From positions 3,844,001 to 3,908,000 of the forward strand of contig NC_016474.1 of NCBI RefSeq assembly GCF_000226095.1: DNA of 64,000 bases. The letters are read 5' to 3'. The translations under genes were made by a program, and so were the position numbers. A model generated the notes under the pieces. That model was not told where the DNA came from. It ran no database searches and saw nothing but the letters and a program-made list of their open reading frames with translations. Origin of the DNA: Thermothelomyces thermophilus ATCC 42464 (taxonomy: Eukaryota; Ascomycota; Sordariomycetes; Sordariales; Chaetomiaceae). This document shows, piece by piece, positions 33,295 through 44,282 of the stretch; position 1 is the first letter of the stretch, and every line of letters begins with the position of its first letter.

Positions 33295-35727
33295 TGTCTG
33301 CGAGGGCCCAGCCGGCCCAGGAGCAAGTGTGCCGCCGGTCGAGTTGGCGAAGCGAAGATGCCAGGCGCTGGTTGTTGATTACAAGGTTGCCGACTGTAAA
33401 CCGAGCGCGGACAGAAGCTTAGTGGTATCTCAATGCAGCCATAAGGACCGTAACGTCATGACAACTGGTATCAGGGACATCATTAGTATGCGTCGTCCCA
33501 AGTGACGGCGAGCTACAAGGCACAGGCCCGTTGCTGTCGGTTTGCGCAGAACGAGAGGACTCACCCACACTCAAAAGAAGACCATAACACCGAAAACGCC
33601 GAACGCTCACAAGCAAAGCAGCAGTGAAGGTCGTACTCAAGCCAGACGGGCCGAACACACGGTAGCGGCCCTGTCTCACCGGGAGTCTGACGGCAACGTT
33701 CGCAATCCAGCCCGAAACTGTTCCCCCCAGCCCCGCGATTTTACCAACCCCGGTCGGTGTCGGCGGTGTTGGCGGTGTCGTTTGTATCTGCGGCGCTCTT
33801 CCTGTCGCCGATTGCTCGTGTGTGCTGGAATTCTTGAAGCAACGGGCGCTGTGTATAGAACTCGGAGGTTTGCCGTCGTGACAGCTCTCGCTTCTTTGTT
33901 AGAGTTGGGGAGTTTTGCGAAAGCGACGGTGGCCTCTCTAGGAAAATTGCAGGCAGGTCCCCTGTTCTGTTTACTTTCGGCAGCTTCTTCTGGCCATTCG
34001 GCGGCAGAAGAAGTGGTGTGGCGCACGGCCCATCAGCTGCAGCGTGCAGCCCAACCAGAGAGGCCAGGAAGCGACGACGAGCCACCAGAGCCGTCCCTCC
34101 CGCACCTCCCGCACCCATGTTGCCTGCCGGGCGTTCCCGCTCTCGTTCCAACGCGCACGCGGGGAGTGTGGATGGGTCACCCGACGGAATACAACACGAC
34201 CGGCCGCAACTTGCGCAGGTATGTCTGCACAAGTTTGTACGCTGATCCTCTAATGAACTTGTCAAGTGTAACCTGAGACATGTTAGAACTACACCGTATT
34301 CTGGTTACAAAGCGCGCCTTCATTCAGCTTTCTTTAAATTGAGAATAGAGAATCCAGGTACCCGTGCAAGCTCTCCAAGGGAGTTCCATGCTCGCGTTCC
34401 CGCGGCGCGGCCTCAACGTCATGGATGTGTGGCCACGCAAGCATGATTTCGCCAGCCGTTCAACGACTTTGTCACAGCGACAGGCCTGCAATCGCCATTC
34501 CCCTCGACCCCTCTCCGCGGGCTCCGCTTCCTCGAGGCGCGTTTCGCTGGGAGCCAAGCAGCGCGTCCGGCAAGAGCTTTCCGCGACAAAAAGAAAACAA
34601 ACAAAAGAGCGCACAAAACGTTGACCAACCTCCTCTGGGAGGGGCTGGTGATACACGACGCAGGTATGGAGAAGTGTGCCCAAAAGTCCCGAGTCGAACC
34701 ATCCAGTCACCCAATCCCAATTGAGCCCCCGCCATCTGTTCTTTTTGACAGGTGGAAAGGGTTGCGACGGGTCCACTCGTACAGCGAATCGCCGACCGGG
34801 TCACACGAGGACCCTGAAGACACAAGCGAATCCGCGGCTTGGGCTCCGATCAACGTTCGAGCATTGGCGGGGTGGGGTTAACGTCAATTGACCATCCGGA
34901 ACGAGTGAAGTCCCCCTGTTCGTCCGACCATTAGCACCAGACCAGCCTCCCCATTTCACACCCATCCTAGAAAGCTTACTCCGCCCTTCGACCCGGCGGC
35001 GGCGACAAGAGGCACGTCGAAGCAATATCCGTCATGTCGATCCACTACAAGATCGTAAAGTGAGGCTAAAGGCCAGGCGCAGGGAGATTGGTTGACGAGA
35101 GAAAGAACAATCTCCGTCGGCATGTTTACGTCAATTTCCCCCGAGTGTTGCCGAGCAACGAGTGTGATGGAAGAAGAAACCCCCTGCGCCATCCATCGTG
35201 AGTGATGTCGCAGGACCGCCAGCTCAGCATTACTCAACACGCCAATGAGGAGGGCCCAAGAGCTTCTTGGCGACCAGTCATCAGCTCCGAACAACGGGGA
35301 ATAGTTTGGACCCTCACCGCCGACGAGGAATACGCAGCAGAGACAAGACCTTTTTGCCCCGGGAGTACGCGCCGTCCCCGTTCGCGGTGAAGCCATCCAA
35401 ACCCATCTACGGAGTAGAGTAGACATTGGTGGCAACGCGGGAAAGTGAACTCCGGAATGCTCAAGTGATCCACGTGACACGAAAGACAACCGAGATGGTA
35501 TTCACATTCTTGCTTGCTCTGCCAAAGTGTGTACATGATACTCCGTATGTCATGATAGGTCGCCCAAATGAAAACAGAAAAAGAAAAAAAGAGCAAGGAA
35601 ACAAGAGCGAAACCCAAGTCACAAGATGTCCAATACTCCGTAAGCCTGTATTGAGGAAACCAAAATGCCATCGCCATCCGTTGCCGGCCCGCCATGTAGT
35701 CCCCAATTTCCACAGTTTACGTAAGTC
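33295..35727. other. Intergenic, no supported gene
   Basis: Promoter side of the coiled-coil gene and 3' side of vam7. Several overlapping ORFs (33542-34276 plus, 33741-34265 minus, 34956-35489 minus) lack domains and conserved-looking composition. Tactccgta-type motifs occur at 35408-35416, 35539-35548 and 35634-35642. Confidence 0.5.
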
Positions 35728-36036
35728 TCACTTTGGAGGCTGAAGCAAGAGCATGCCCAGCTCGACGACCCAGATCAGTGCGTCCAGTAGTTTTCCCAAG
35801 ACCCATTGTACCGCCGCCGCCCCCTGAACGCCGGCCAGGACAGATTTCACCATCAGCAACAGCAGGGTGTTGATCACGCCGCCTCCCGCCTGTCGCCCAC
35901 CACCCGTCTTCTCCCCCGGTATCGCCGCGGCAGTCGCTGCTCTAGCGTTAGACGAACCGCTGCCGACGGAGACGGCAGATGAGGCGTCCGACGAGACCCA
36001 GACCACCGTCGCTCCGGGAGGCGGCGGTTCCCGTCA
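35728..36036 (-). other. In-frame open extension after the vam7 stop, encoding a hydrophobic tail (about 101 codons)
   Basis: After the vam7 TGA (36036-36034) the same frame stays open to a TGA at 35730-35728. The 101 codons have a Ser/Ala/Gly-rich spacer. Next comes a hydrophobic region, VINTLLLLMVKSVLAGVQG then AVQWVLGKLLDALIWVVELG, enough for one or two membrane helices. Codon choice looks coding (many GTC, CTG, ATC, AAC). It could be reached by stop-codon readthrough (context TGA-C), by unrecognised splicing, or by chance in GC-rich DNA. No strong splice pair removing the TGA was found. Confidence 0.35.
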
Positions 36037-37173
36037 TAGGTTCTTGACGCGCCGGTTGGCGACGCCGAGCTTGCGGTGCAGGCTGTCCGCCGCGTCGTTG
36101 GCCTGATCCAGCAGGCTGTTCTGATGGGCGACCTCTCCCTCGATCGCCGTCCCCAGCTGGTGCAGCTTCCGGACCGCGGCCCCCAGCAGGTTCACGCGCT
36201 CGTCCTGCTCCTCGACGACGAGCTTCTGCCGCCGCAACAGGCCCTCGTTATCCAGCTCCCTCGTCTCCTCCGTCTCCGGCGGCGGCGCCCCGAGCGTCCT
36301 GCCCGCCGGCCGCCGCGACCCAATCAGCTTGGCCTTGTCGCTCTCCCCCTGCTCCCCCCGCCCCGCGTCGCCGCCGCCGCCGCTTAGCCCCCTCGCGGCC
36401 AGGCTCGCCGCCAACTGGTCCAGCAGGCCCTTCTCGTACTTGGCCGCCTCGACCGCGTCCCTCCGCCTCGTAAACTCCCCGCCGCCGAGCCTGCCGCTCT
36501 CCTTCATGACCCGCAGCCCTTCCTCCAGCGGGCCCATCAGGCTGCCCGCCTTGATGAGGGCCTTCCGCGCCTGCGCCTCGGCCTCGCGCGCCTCCGGGTC
36601 GGAGGTGGCGTGCTCCTTGCGCGCCAGCGCCGCCCTGGCCGCGCTCAGCTCCGTCTTCATCTCCTTGTTGAGGTCGACCCACGTGGCCGGGTCGCTCGCG
36701 GCCGCCAGGTTGGCGTCGCGCAGCCCGATGGCGGGGATGCGGCCCTCGACGCTGAAACCGGATACGGACGAGGAGCCGACGCCGCCGCCGCCGCCGCCCG
36801 CCGAGGGGGGCAGGTTCAGAAAGGCCCGCCACGCGGGCGTGTCGCGCCACCGGCGGTCGGGCGGCTCCGCGATGGCGCGCAGGTAGCGCTCCAGCCCCGC
36901 GCGGCGCTGTTCCGTGAGCTCGGGCGACGAGACGGTCGAGCGGAACCAAGACTTGGGGGGCAGCGGCGCCGGCGGCGGCGCGCCGACCAGGCGGGTGAGG
37001 GTCTCGTGCAGGGCGGCAAACTCCGAGTAGCGCTTCTGGACGACGAAGGAGCGGAGCGGGAGGCGGAGGGTGATGTTGTAGAGGGTGTATGGTTTGCCGG
37101 TGGGGTTCGAGTTGTTGTCGGTCGGGGTGTGTAGAGAGGTGGTGGGGATGGATATTTCGAGAGGGGGTGCCAT
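36034..37173 (-). CDS. vam7: Vam7-like vacuolar Qc-SNARE with PX domain (379 aa)
   Basis: Single exon on minus. The start at 37173 (MAPPLEISIPTTSLHTPTDN) was chosen because the PX domain begins at once; the frame is open further upstream, but those residues look like 5' UTR. The PX domain spans about residues 1-125 (KPYTLYNITLRLPLRSFVVQ, KRYSEFAALHETL, PPKSWF) and should bind PI3P. The middle is Ala/Glu-rich and helical. The SNARE motif spans about 310-378 and includes IEGEVAHQNSLLDQANDAAD, with the zero-layer Q in AHQN. It ends at VANRRVKNL. Vam7 acts with Vam3, Vti1 and Nyv1-type SNAREs and HOPS in vacuole fusion, and normally lacks a membrane anchor. The 5' UTR has three copies of a ggcgtttcggg unit near 37392-37430. 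See the in-frame extension after the stop. Confidence 0.92.
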   Translation of the reverse strand: MAPPLEISIPTTSLHTPTDNNSNPTGKPYTLYNITLRLPLRSFVVQKRYSEFAALHETLTRLVGAPPPAPLPPKSWFRSTVSSPELTEQRRAGLERYLRAIAEPPDRRWRDTPAWRAFLNLPPSAGGGGGGVGSSSVSGFSVEGRIPAIGLRDANLAAASDPATWVDLNKEMKTELSAARAALARKEHATSDPEAREAEAQARKALIKAGSLMGPLEEGLRVMKESGRLGGGEFTRRRDAVEAAKYEKGLLDQLAASLAARGLSGGGGDAGRGEQGESDKAKLIGSRRPAGRTLGAPPPETEETRELDNEGLLRRQKLVVEEQDERVNLLGAAVRKLHQLGTAIEGEVAHQNSLLDQANDAADSLHRKLGVANRRVKNL

Positions 37174-39760
37174 GCTTGTTGGTCTCGTGTGGCGTGTGTA
37201 GTAGTAGTAGTGATGGTTCGTTGGCTGGAGGTTCGGAACGACCAAGTCTGGGATGGGAGTCGAGTCGCCGCACGGGGCGGATTCAAGTCGTCCTAGTGCA
37301 AGTGATGGAGAGACTCTAGATAATTGGTCGAAGCTGCGTTGAACGGACGGGACGGAGAGGGAGAGGAAGGGCTGCAGGTGCTGACCGGCGCGTCGTTTCG
37401 GGCGGCGTTTCGGGCGGCGTTTCGGGTTCGGAGAGCGATCGAAGAGCGGCCGGGTTACCTTTGACCAGGAATGACCTCGGATCCCAAAAGGGAAGATGTT
37501 AACTATGGCGGCACTCGTCGTACAAAAGAGAAAGTCAACAAAAACTGGCGGGTATCTCGCTGTGGAACAATGAAGAACAAAAGAACTTGATGCGATGTGG
37601 GTGCCTGAAGTTTGGCGATGCATTCGATGCCTGGTCATCATTGTCTGTAATCCGTACACCTGCTTTCTCGCCTGGGCACAAGATGCATGGGGTCACCAAC
37701 TTGCCTGCCGGGGGGGCCGGGGGTTTCTCTTGGATTCGATTGGCCGCCTGGGCGCACCTGAATGCTCCGCAGGATGTACGAAGTATGTACGTACCGCTGT
37801 CCGGCCCCGTAGTACCGAGTCTAAGGTTCTCGACCCGCAACTTCGCTTCATCCTCACTCCCTCGCGCCGCCGAGACAACATCAAGTAGCCGCAGCTCGCT
37901 TGTCTTTTAAGGTTGTTTGACAACTGCAAGCATCGCAATTATGGGAGCAACGTGAGCATGGTCCAAGAGATTTTGGCAAGCAATACACTGTATGTACAGG
38001 AGAGATTCCCATATTACGTCACTCCGCTGATGCGGGAGCGTGTTGCGCTCATCGAGCCCTCCTCATTCCGCATCGATTTTTCAAGGCCAGTGACAGACAT
38101 CCATTCGAGTCTGTGTATATCAGGGAGCTGTCCCTCGGTGGCGACTGGTGCAGGTAGCTACTAGTAAGCTCGCTGGTAGGGAAGGATCGACGGGCTTGAT
38201 TCACATTGCCATCATTTGGCGCTAGACGGGGCCACGGGGTCTGTAGTCTCGTGAGAGATCGATTCCTCTCCGTGAATGCAATGTAGGTCTTTCTACCACG
38301 CGCATGGCAAAACTTATTGAGACTATTTGAGAAGTGCCATGGTAGCAGACTGCTTTCAGCAAAGTGCCTGGGTACCTTATCCTGGGCAGATGGCTAATGA
38401 GTGATCGCGGGAGGGACCCTGGTAATATGGCTCCTTCCATAGGTGGGGGGTGGGCGTTTCGCAAGAGAACAATACAGATCAAAAATAGGGGAACAGGCAG
38501 GAATGGCCTACAACTAATTATTCGTAATGACATGCTCAGCCATGATAATACGTAGAGAGGGTACAGGGGTAGCTAATAAAATGGAAGATACAGAGGAGTC
38601 CCATATCACAAGATCCCTCCAACATGATCTTGAATGAAACCTTACCAGCGCACAGCTGAAGCAACTAAAATTACCACTAATAGTGATACATTGCATAGTA
38701 AGTGGTACCATAGGCTATCAATGGGAAACTCCATCTCGACCTTGAGAATCTGCGAACCTCAGATTAGAAGTGCGGCCTCGATGCACGGCATTAGCTGCAT
38801 CGTGCCCCACCATTTCGAGATGGCAAACCCGGTTGTGGCCATGTGTGTTATGAGGTTTCACTTACAAGACCATCAGGTGCCTACCTAGCTAGTTCACTCT
38901 CTTTGAAAATTTGGACATCTTCGCGAGTGGACGCGAGCCTGCCGAGGCCTGAGGTCCAAGAGCGTTCAGAAAATAGGGGGTGTTTTTTTTTTTTTTTTTT
39001 TTTTTTAATCGGTCCTTCTCTCTCATAACGAGATACCTTTGGATTAATAGAGATATGCCGTGAACATGAACGGGCCAGGAGGTAGGTAGTTGTAACCTTC
39101 AGACGGCCGTTTCCCGAGGGCCATCATCGTACCCGTGACAACTTTTCTGAAACTCGGTCCCCGCGAACCGGAGCGAGGTTCGTGTTGCTCTGATCAATCT
39201 CATTACAAGACGTACCGAGCTCTATCAACTCGGTCTGGCCTTGAGAGCAGTTGCCGGAGGCCCCCGATATTTACCGCCAATATAACGGGGCGAATCAAGC
39301 GAAGAATATGAAGGGCTCATTTGCCGGAATCCGGACAGAACTGCGGGGTATTAATTATCTGCCGATGTTTTTGATTAACACTACCAAGTCGGCACCATCA
39401 AGGGCACGGAGTCGAACCGATTCGCCGAGACTTTGCCTTGTTGTCTCTAATCCCAACCCTTCTCATCATCTTTCCTGTTGCAAATTCGCCATGGAGATCT
39501 GCAGGAGAGCCTAATCCTGGCTCGTTGAGTCGTGAGATGCCAAATGCCGAGCTATTGCGTCTAGTTTTGGGGTGGAAAAAAGGGAAGGAGGAAAGAAGGG
39601 AGAGAAAAAGAGAGAAAAAGAGAGAGATCAACTTGTTATATAATAGCGTGGGGTGAGTGAGCGTGGAAAGAGAACAGGCATCTTCGCTCTGTCTGCCTCA
39701 TCTTAGCGTGCAAAGACGACCGACCACCGTGCTGTCAAGACCAACAAAGTTGCCTCCATT
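37174..39760. other. Intergenic between divergent genes
   Basis: 2.6 kb between vam7 and the DUF1996 gene. It is lower in GC from about 37,900, with a 24-nt T tract and no domain-bearing frame. The purine-rich run at 39,580-39,630 is just upstream of the DUF1996 gene. Confidence 0.5.
38983..39006. repeat. Poly-T tract, 24 nt
   Basis: Twenty-four uninterrupted T after aaatagggggtg. On the minus strand it is a poly-A. No retrocopy was recognised beside it. Confidence 0.9.
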
Positions 39761-41099
39761 ATGAAGACGCTCTCGGCCGCGCTGGCGCTGGTCGCACCTG
39801 TCCAAGCCGGCCTTCGCTTCCCATGCTCGACGCTGACCGTCCAGCGGCTCGACCCCGTCGTCGAACCGGGCAAGATCCCATCCGCTCACGTCCACCACAT
39901 CGTTGGCGGCAATGCCTTCAACGCCACCATGGAGGGCGACGTTGCCGAGAGGGCTACGTGTACGACATGCCAGATGTCCGAGGACTTTTCGAACTACTGG
40001 ACGGCCCAGCTGTACTTCAAGCATCCCAACGGCTCCTACCATCGCGTGCCCGTCGTCCCCGTCCAACCCCTTCTGGGCGGCTCGGAGGGTGCCCGGGCCG
40101 GCCTAACCGTCTACTACACCCAGCACGACTTGTTTAGAGATGATCTCGGACAGCAAAAGATTACATCCTTCAAACCGGTAACCTTGCCATCTCCGCTAAT
40201 ACTCTGTCTGACATGGTTCGCATTGGATTATAATAGCCGGCCAAGTCTTCTAACTGAAGGGGCACCGAGAATTTGAATAGGGTTTCCGAATGACCGTAGG
40301 AAGCCCGACTGTGGAGGGTAAGCCTCAAGTCGGCCTCCGCTATCAGTGCCTGCAAGGCCAGTTCAGAGGCCCTGAACTGGACGACTTCCCCTCGCAGCCG
40401 TGCTCCGGTGGCATCTTCACCACCCACCACTTCCCAGCGTCAGTTTCAACCCCGATTTCCCCCCTCTTTCTCCTTCCTCATTTTAGCGTCTGCTTCTTCA
40501 TCCTTTTCTTCCAAAAATATTAAGCATTGAGGTGACTTCTTCTTCTTGACTGACTCCTCTCTTCCCACTCCCCCCGCCTACAGCTGCTGGGACGGCAAGA
40601 ACCTCGACAGCCCGGACCACCAGTCGCACATGTACAACACGATCCGGAGCGACGGGTTCGTGCCGGCGGGGCCCTGCCCGTCCTCGCACCCGGTGCGCAT
40701 GCCGCAGGTGACGTACGAGACCGTGTGGGACACGACCAAGTTCAACGCCATGTGGCCCGCGGGCGCGCCCAACCCCTTCGTCTGGAGCTTCGAGGGCACC
40801 GCGGGCGGCACCCACGCCGACTACATGTTCGGCTGGAAGGGCGACGCCCTGCAGCGCGCCATGGACCAGCCCGAGTGCTTCTACGACGGCTGCGGCTCCA
40901 TCACCAAGCAGGACATGGCCGTGGCCAACCAGTGCACCATCGAGGAAACCGTCAAGGAGGACGTCGAAGGCTGTAAGGTTTTTATTTTTATTTTTATTTT
41001 TTTTGGCAGCTTTCCTTGATTTGGTCGGCCCCCACGTTGGTCGAGCAGTTTCCGGACTAACTAACCTGAGCAGGGCTGGACAAGCTCCCGGGACGCTAA
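39761..41099 (+). CDS. Secreted DUF1996-domain protein (329 aa)
   Basis: Four exons: 39761-40177, 40281-40438, 40584-40972 and 41074-41099, totalling 990 nt. The signal peptide MKTLSAALALVAPVQAG leads directly into the DUF1996 start (LRFPCSTLTVQRLDPVVEPG), IPSAHVHHIVGGNAFNATM, then CTTCQMSEDFSNYWTAQLYF. Exon 2 starts GFRMTVGSPTVEGKPQVGL; exon 3 starts CWDGKNLDSPDHQSHM and includes GGTHADYMFGWKGDALQRAM. The final exon completes the usual family ending EDVEG-WLDKLPGR. Paired cysteines and the signal peptide point to an extracellular or wall protein. DUF1996 proteins are common in fungi, often joined to WSC domains (absent here), and have no firmly known activity. All splice joins keep conserved motifs intact. 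Confidence 0.9.
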
Positions 41100-41687
41100 G
41101 GTGGGGCGTGTTGATAGGGCGATACGAATGCTGAGGAAATGTGTGCGGTCTGACGCTCTGCTTGCGTTCGATATGTCGACGTTTTCTTCGTCACCTATCG
41201 TTTGACCACTTTGTTGTTGGGATGCTTGACCTTGGTGGCCGAGCCACTCGTTTTATGTTTACTCTACCCCTATGCCAAGAAGAATTCATCAACAGAAGGC
41301 GATACGAAGACTTCCCCAGCGGAGCAGATCCGATAAATATCGGACTCAGCAAAGTTCCCATAGTCTATTCTCACAGGCAAACAATGAATTTCGCGCAGGC
41401 TATGCTAGTAAGCCAAACGCGAACGGCAGAGACAGCACCCAACGTGTGCAAGGATATAGAGGGCCACTCCATACCAAAGACCATCCCTTGTTCTGCCATT
41501 ACCGACCGCGCTCCCGTGTCATATGCATCACGTTTCTCCGGGGAGCGCGCCCGCAAACTCGAGTAATTACCTCCTCCATAACCTTCGCGCCATGCTCTCT
41601 CCACCCCCTCTACCCCCTCGGCCCCCTGGTGCCCATTTTACCAGAGCCCGCTCAGCCCCCCGCTCAGCCAACCCCTCTCGACCCTTT
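41100..41687. other. Intergenic between convergent genes
   Basis: 3' regions of the DUF1996 and EB1 genes. ORFs at 41141-41703 have no domain. Confidence 0.5.
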
Positions 41688-42684
41688 TCAGAACGTATCC
41701 TGATCATCCACCTGCTCCGTCTCGGGAATCTCGAATCCCTCCTCAGTCGAGTAGAGGATGGTCTGGATCTGCTTGACAAGCCCGTCTTCGGCCTTTTCGA
41801 GCTCGGGGTCCTCCTCGATCGCCTGCTGGATCAGGAGCTCGATGTCGCGCAGCTTGCTGAAGTAGAAGTCGCGCTCCCGCTCCAGCCCGACAACCGTCTC
41901 CTTCAACGTGTTGTTCTCCTGCTGCAGAGCGGCGGTCGCGGCGCTGCTCACGGCCTTGGTGCCGACGCGAGGACCCGTGGTCGGGGTTGTGCCGCCGGGG
42001 CGTCTCGCGGCGCCGCTAGCAGCGCGAGGAGGAGCCGGACCAGTGGTGGGAGCCACCTGGGCGCCTTTCCGCCTGCCGACGGCGTCGTACTCTCCGCCCG
42101 GGTAGTACTGGTCCCAGAACTTCTTCGTCCACTGAAGGAATTCCAGGTTGTCCTGCATCTTGCACTTGACGAGTGCTTCGACGGGAATGGACCGCTCGAT
42201 GTTGTGTTTTGTAAACGTGTCTAGCACAAGGGTGGCGTGTTAGCAACTCGTGCGAGCCCAGCGCGGGGGGAAGAGAGGAGGGGGGGTCGGATGTCTCGGA
42301 AAACGTACTCTGCAGGATCTTGAAGTTCTGGATGTAGGCGTATTCGGTGTTCACGTTGAACTTGACGCGGGACATGGGCACATCAAGGAAGATGCTGTCG
42401 TACACCTGGCAGAGCGCGGCGCTGTTGTGGGGTGTGCGTGGTCAGTCAGCCTGGCCGACTTTCTCCTGCGAGCTCCATTGCGGGGTTGGAAGCTCAGTAA
42501 GACCTACCCGGTGCCGCACTGCTCGACCTTGGTGATGTTGAGCTGAAGGAGGTTGTTGAGCCATTGCACGAGTTCTTGCCTGCCAGCGAAACCGTCGTCA
42601 GTCCGCGTCGTGGAGCGTGTCGGTCGCGCGCGACAGCGCGGCGCTGTGCGGGGATCGGGTAGAAACCAACCGAGATTCGCCCAT
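41688..42684 (-). CDS. bim1: EB1-family microtubule plus-end binding protein (243 aa)
   Basis: Four exons on minus: 42684-42671 (14 nt), 42579-42508, 42421-42309 and 42220-41688, totalling 732 nt. Joined exons give the calponin-homology domain MGESRQELVQWLNNLLQLNI, GTGAALCQVYDSIFLDVPMS, NTEYAYIQNFKILQ|NTFTKH and PVEALVKCKMQDNLEFLQWT. The linker is Ala/Pro/Gly/Thr-rich. The EB1 C-terminal coiled coil follows (ERERDFYFSKLRDIELLIQQ, with the FYF signature) and an acidic tail ending QVDDQDTF, comparable to the EEY/F-type ends that recruit CAP-Gly proteins. The family (Bim1 in budding yeast, Mal3 in fission yeast) tracks growing microtubule plus ends and aids spindle positioning and polar growth. 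The 5' concentration of introns and the 14-nt first coding exon are notable. Confidence 0.94.
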
Positions 42685-43885
42685 CTTGATTGTTTGGATA
42701 TGCTGTAAGGAAGATACCGAGAGAGTCGACAATGGAGGATCCGCGTCCGAAATCGAAAAAGGAGCGAAAAAAGGAATGAGGGTGTGAAAAGGTTGCTTTT
42801 ACAGCAGTGGAACGCGAGCAGATACGAATATGTGAAGACGAGGAGGAACTTTCCGCTCCAGTCGCTGCCAGTTGATGATCTCCCAAACCAGAACCAAAAA
42901 AACGGGCGTCGGCCAATCAACCATGGTGGGGGATTTCCGTTGTGGGTGATGCACCTCGTTTCTTTCGTTGGCCGGGCGGCTTGGCGGCCGCACGTGATGA
43001 TAACCCCTAAAACCACCCGAAATACCTAACGGTAGCTCTCTATTTCAGGTAAAAGTCGACTTACAAGTTGGCATTTTCGACTCGTGGACTCGAGCGCAGC
43101 ACGTTAAATAGTTCCAATTCTCGAGCGAAAATTATTTGCAATTGTATTTTGATATCTTTTCTTGCAGTTGTCCAAGGTATTTAGCAGACAAGGACCATTC
43201 TCCTCCCGTCTTCGCATCCTTGTCCTCCTGTTCTTGGCGGTGCTTGGCTCAAATGTTGTTAGATGAAGCTGGAACATAAGCGGCGGACTTTGGTTGCTTT
43301 GTGCTTGGAACTTAGGCGGGGTTTACAGATGTATCGATAAGACTTATGGTGCCTCTGTAAAAGCTTGTGGTGATCCTGAAGACTCTGATATCAGGTATTT
43401 CGTGAACAATCATTTCTTGAAGCACTTCGACACACTATGAGAGAGCTGCCACAGTGGCCACCACTGTTTGAAGGACAAGAGCACAGAACTCGAACTTTGC
43501 CAAGTTCGTTAATGCTCACGCCTCGAAGGGTATTATTTGGCCGCTGCTATGGGAGTTTAGCACCTAGGCATGTATGTACGTACATACATACACAGGAGCA
43601 CTCGTGGAAACCATGCACCGAGCTTCTGGTCAGTGCATGGATACATAATATGAAGAACTGATTCTCCTTAATGTGCGGTCGTCCCCTTTATATATCTACA
43701 GACGATGATGGCGAAACTGATCAGTCATGGTAGGCAAACATGCCTGTATTAGAAGCCTCGATGATAAATATGGATGTCTTCTTCGTGCCGAGACCTCGAG
43801 GTCTCTACAATGACGGTGACAAGCGCGGGCCTTCCTGGGCCAACGTTTCTCATTTTATGAAGAGGTCTTTGCGGACTTATTTAAC
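42685..43885. other. Intergenic; EB1 promoter and approach to the transposon block
   Basis: No supported gene. Composition becomes AT-richer toward 43,886. A gtatgtacgtacatacatac stretch lies at 43569-43588. Confidence 0.5.
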
Positions 43886-44236
43886 TACAGTGGGGTCAGA
43901 AAAGTGTTTGCCCACCCACTTTTTCCACCCTCTAACTTCAAAGACATACAGCACACGCAAAACAGGGCCAAACTGCCACCAAATTGATATTACAACTACG
44001 GCTATTTCAGTACTTGATTAGGCCACCTTGTGATTGAGCCAAAAGATCCATCCTTTTCCCCATACCTATAGTCAAATTGACCAGGAATTTAACAGGTATT
44101 TGGCTCCAGACTTCCTACAGTGCTGTAGCCATCTAAGCTACTGTCTTAATCCGATGCCGCCTTTCAGAGATTTTTATCTTTATCTAGTGCCAGATATTTT
44201 CAATTGGACTAAGGTCTGGGCTCTGTAGTGGCCACT
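43886..44236 (-). mobile_element. Tc1/mariner element, 3' end with terminal repeat (RIP-damaged fragment)
   Basis: Minus reading from 44,236 gives LQWPLQSPDLSPIENIWH, the Tc1 motif around the last catalytic acid (D.L.PIENIW). After three TAG stops (each explainable as CAG before C-to-T) come IKIKISERRHRIKTVA and FLVNLTIGMGKRMDLLAQSQ, the typical transposase C-terminus. Past the stop near 44,020 the sequence runs to the plus-strand end cagtggggtcagaaaagtgt, preceded by TA at 43,886-43,887 (the Tc1 target dinucleotide). That is a plausible terminal inverted repeat. The element is cut off abruptly at about 44,236, so the other end and the first two catalytic residues are missing. Confidence 0.85.
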
Positions 44237-44282
44237 GGAGTAGCCGAAAATCGGCGAACCTCGGCAGCCCTCTTTAATAGTT

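Noticed and set aside
34956-35489. 177-aa minus-strand ORF
   Set aside because: No domain, and an in-frame first Met followed by atypical composition. The neighbouring frames are equally open.
39395-39470. Possible tRNA 3' end on minus (ggttcgactccg)
   Set aside because: The T stem does not pair over five bases, and no D arm, anticodon arm or acceptor stem could be drawn.
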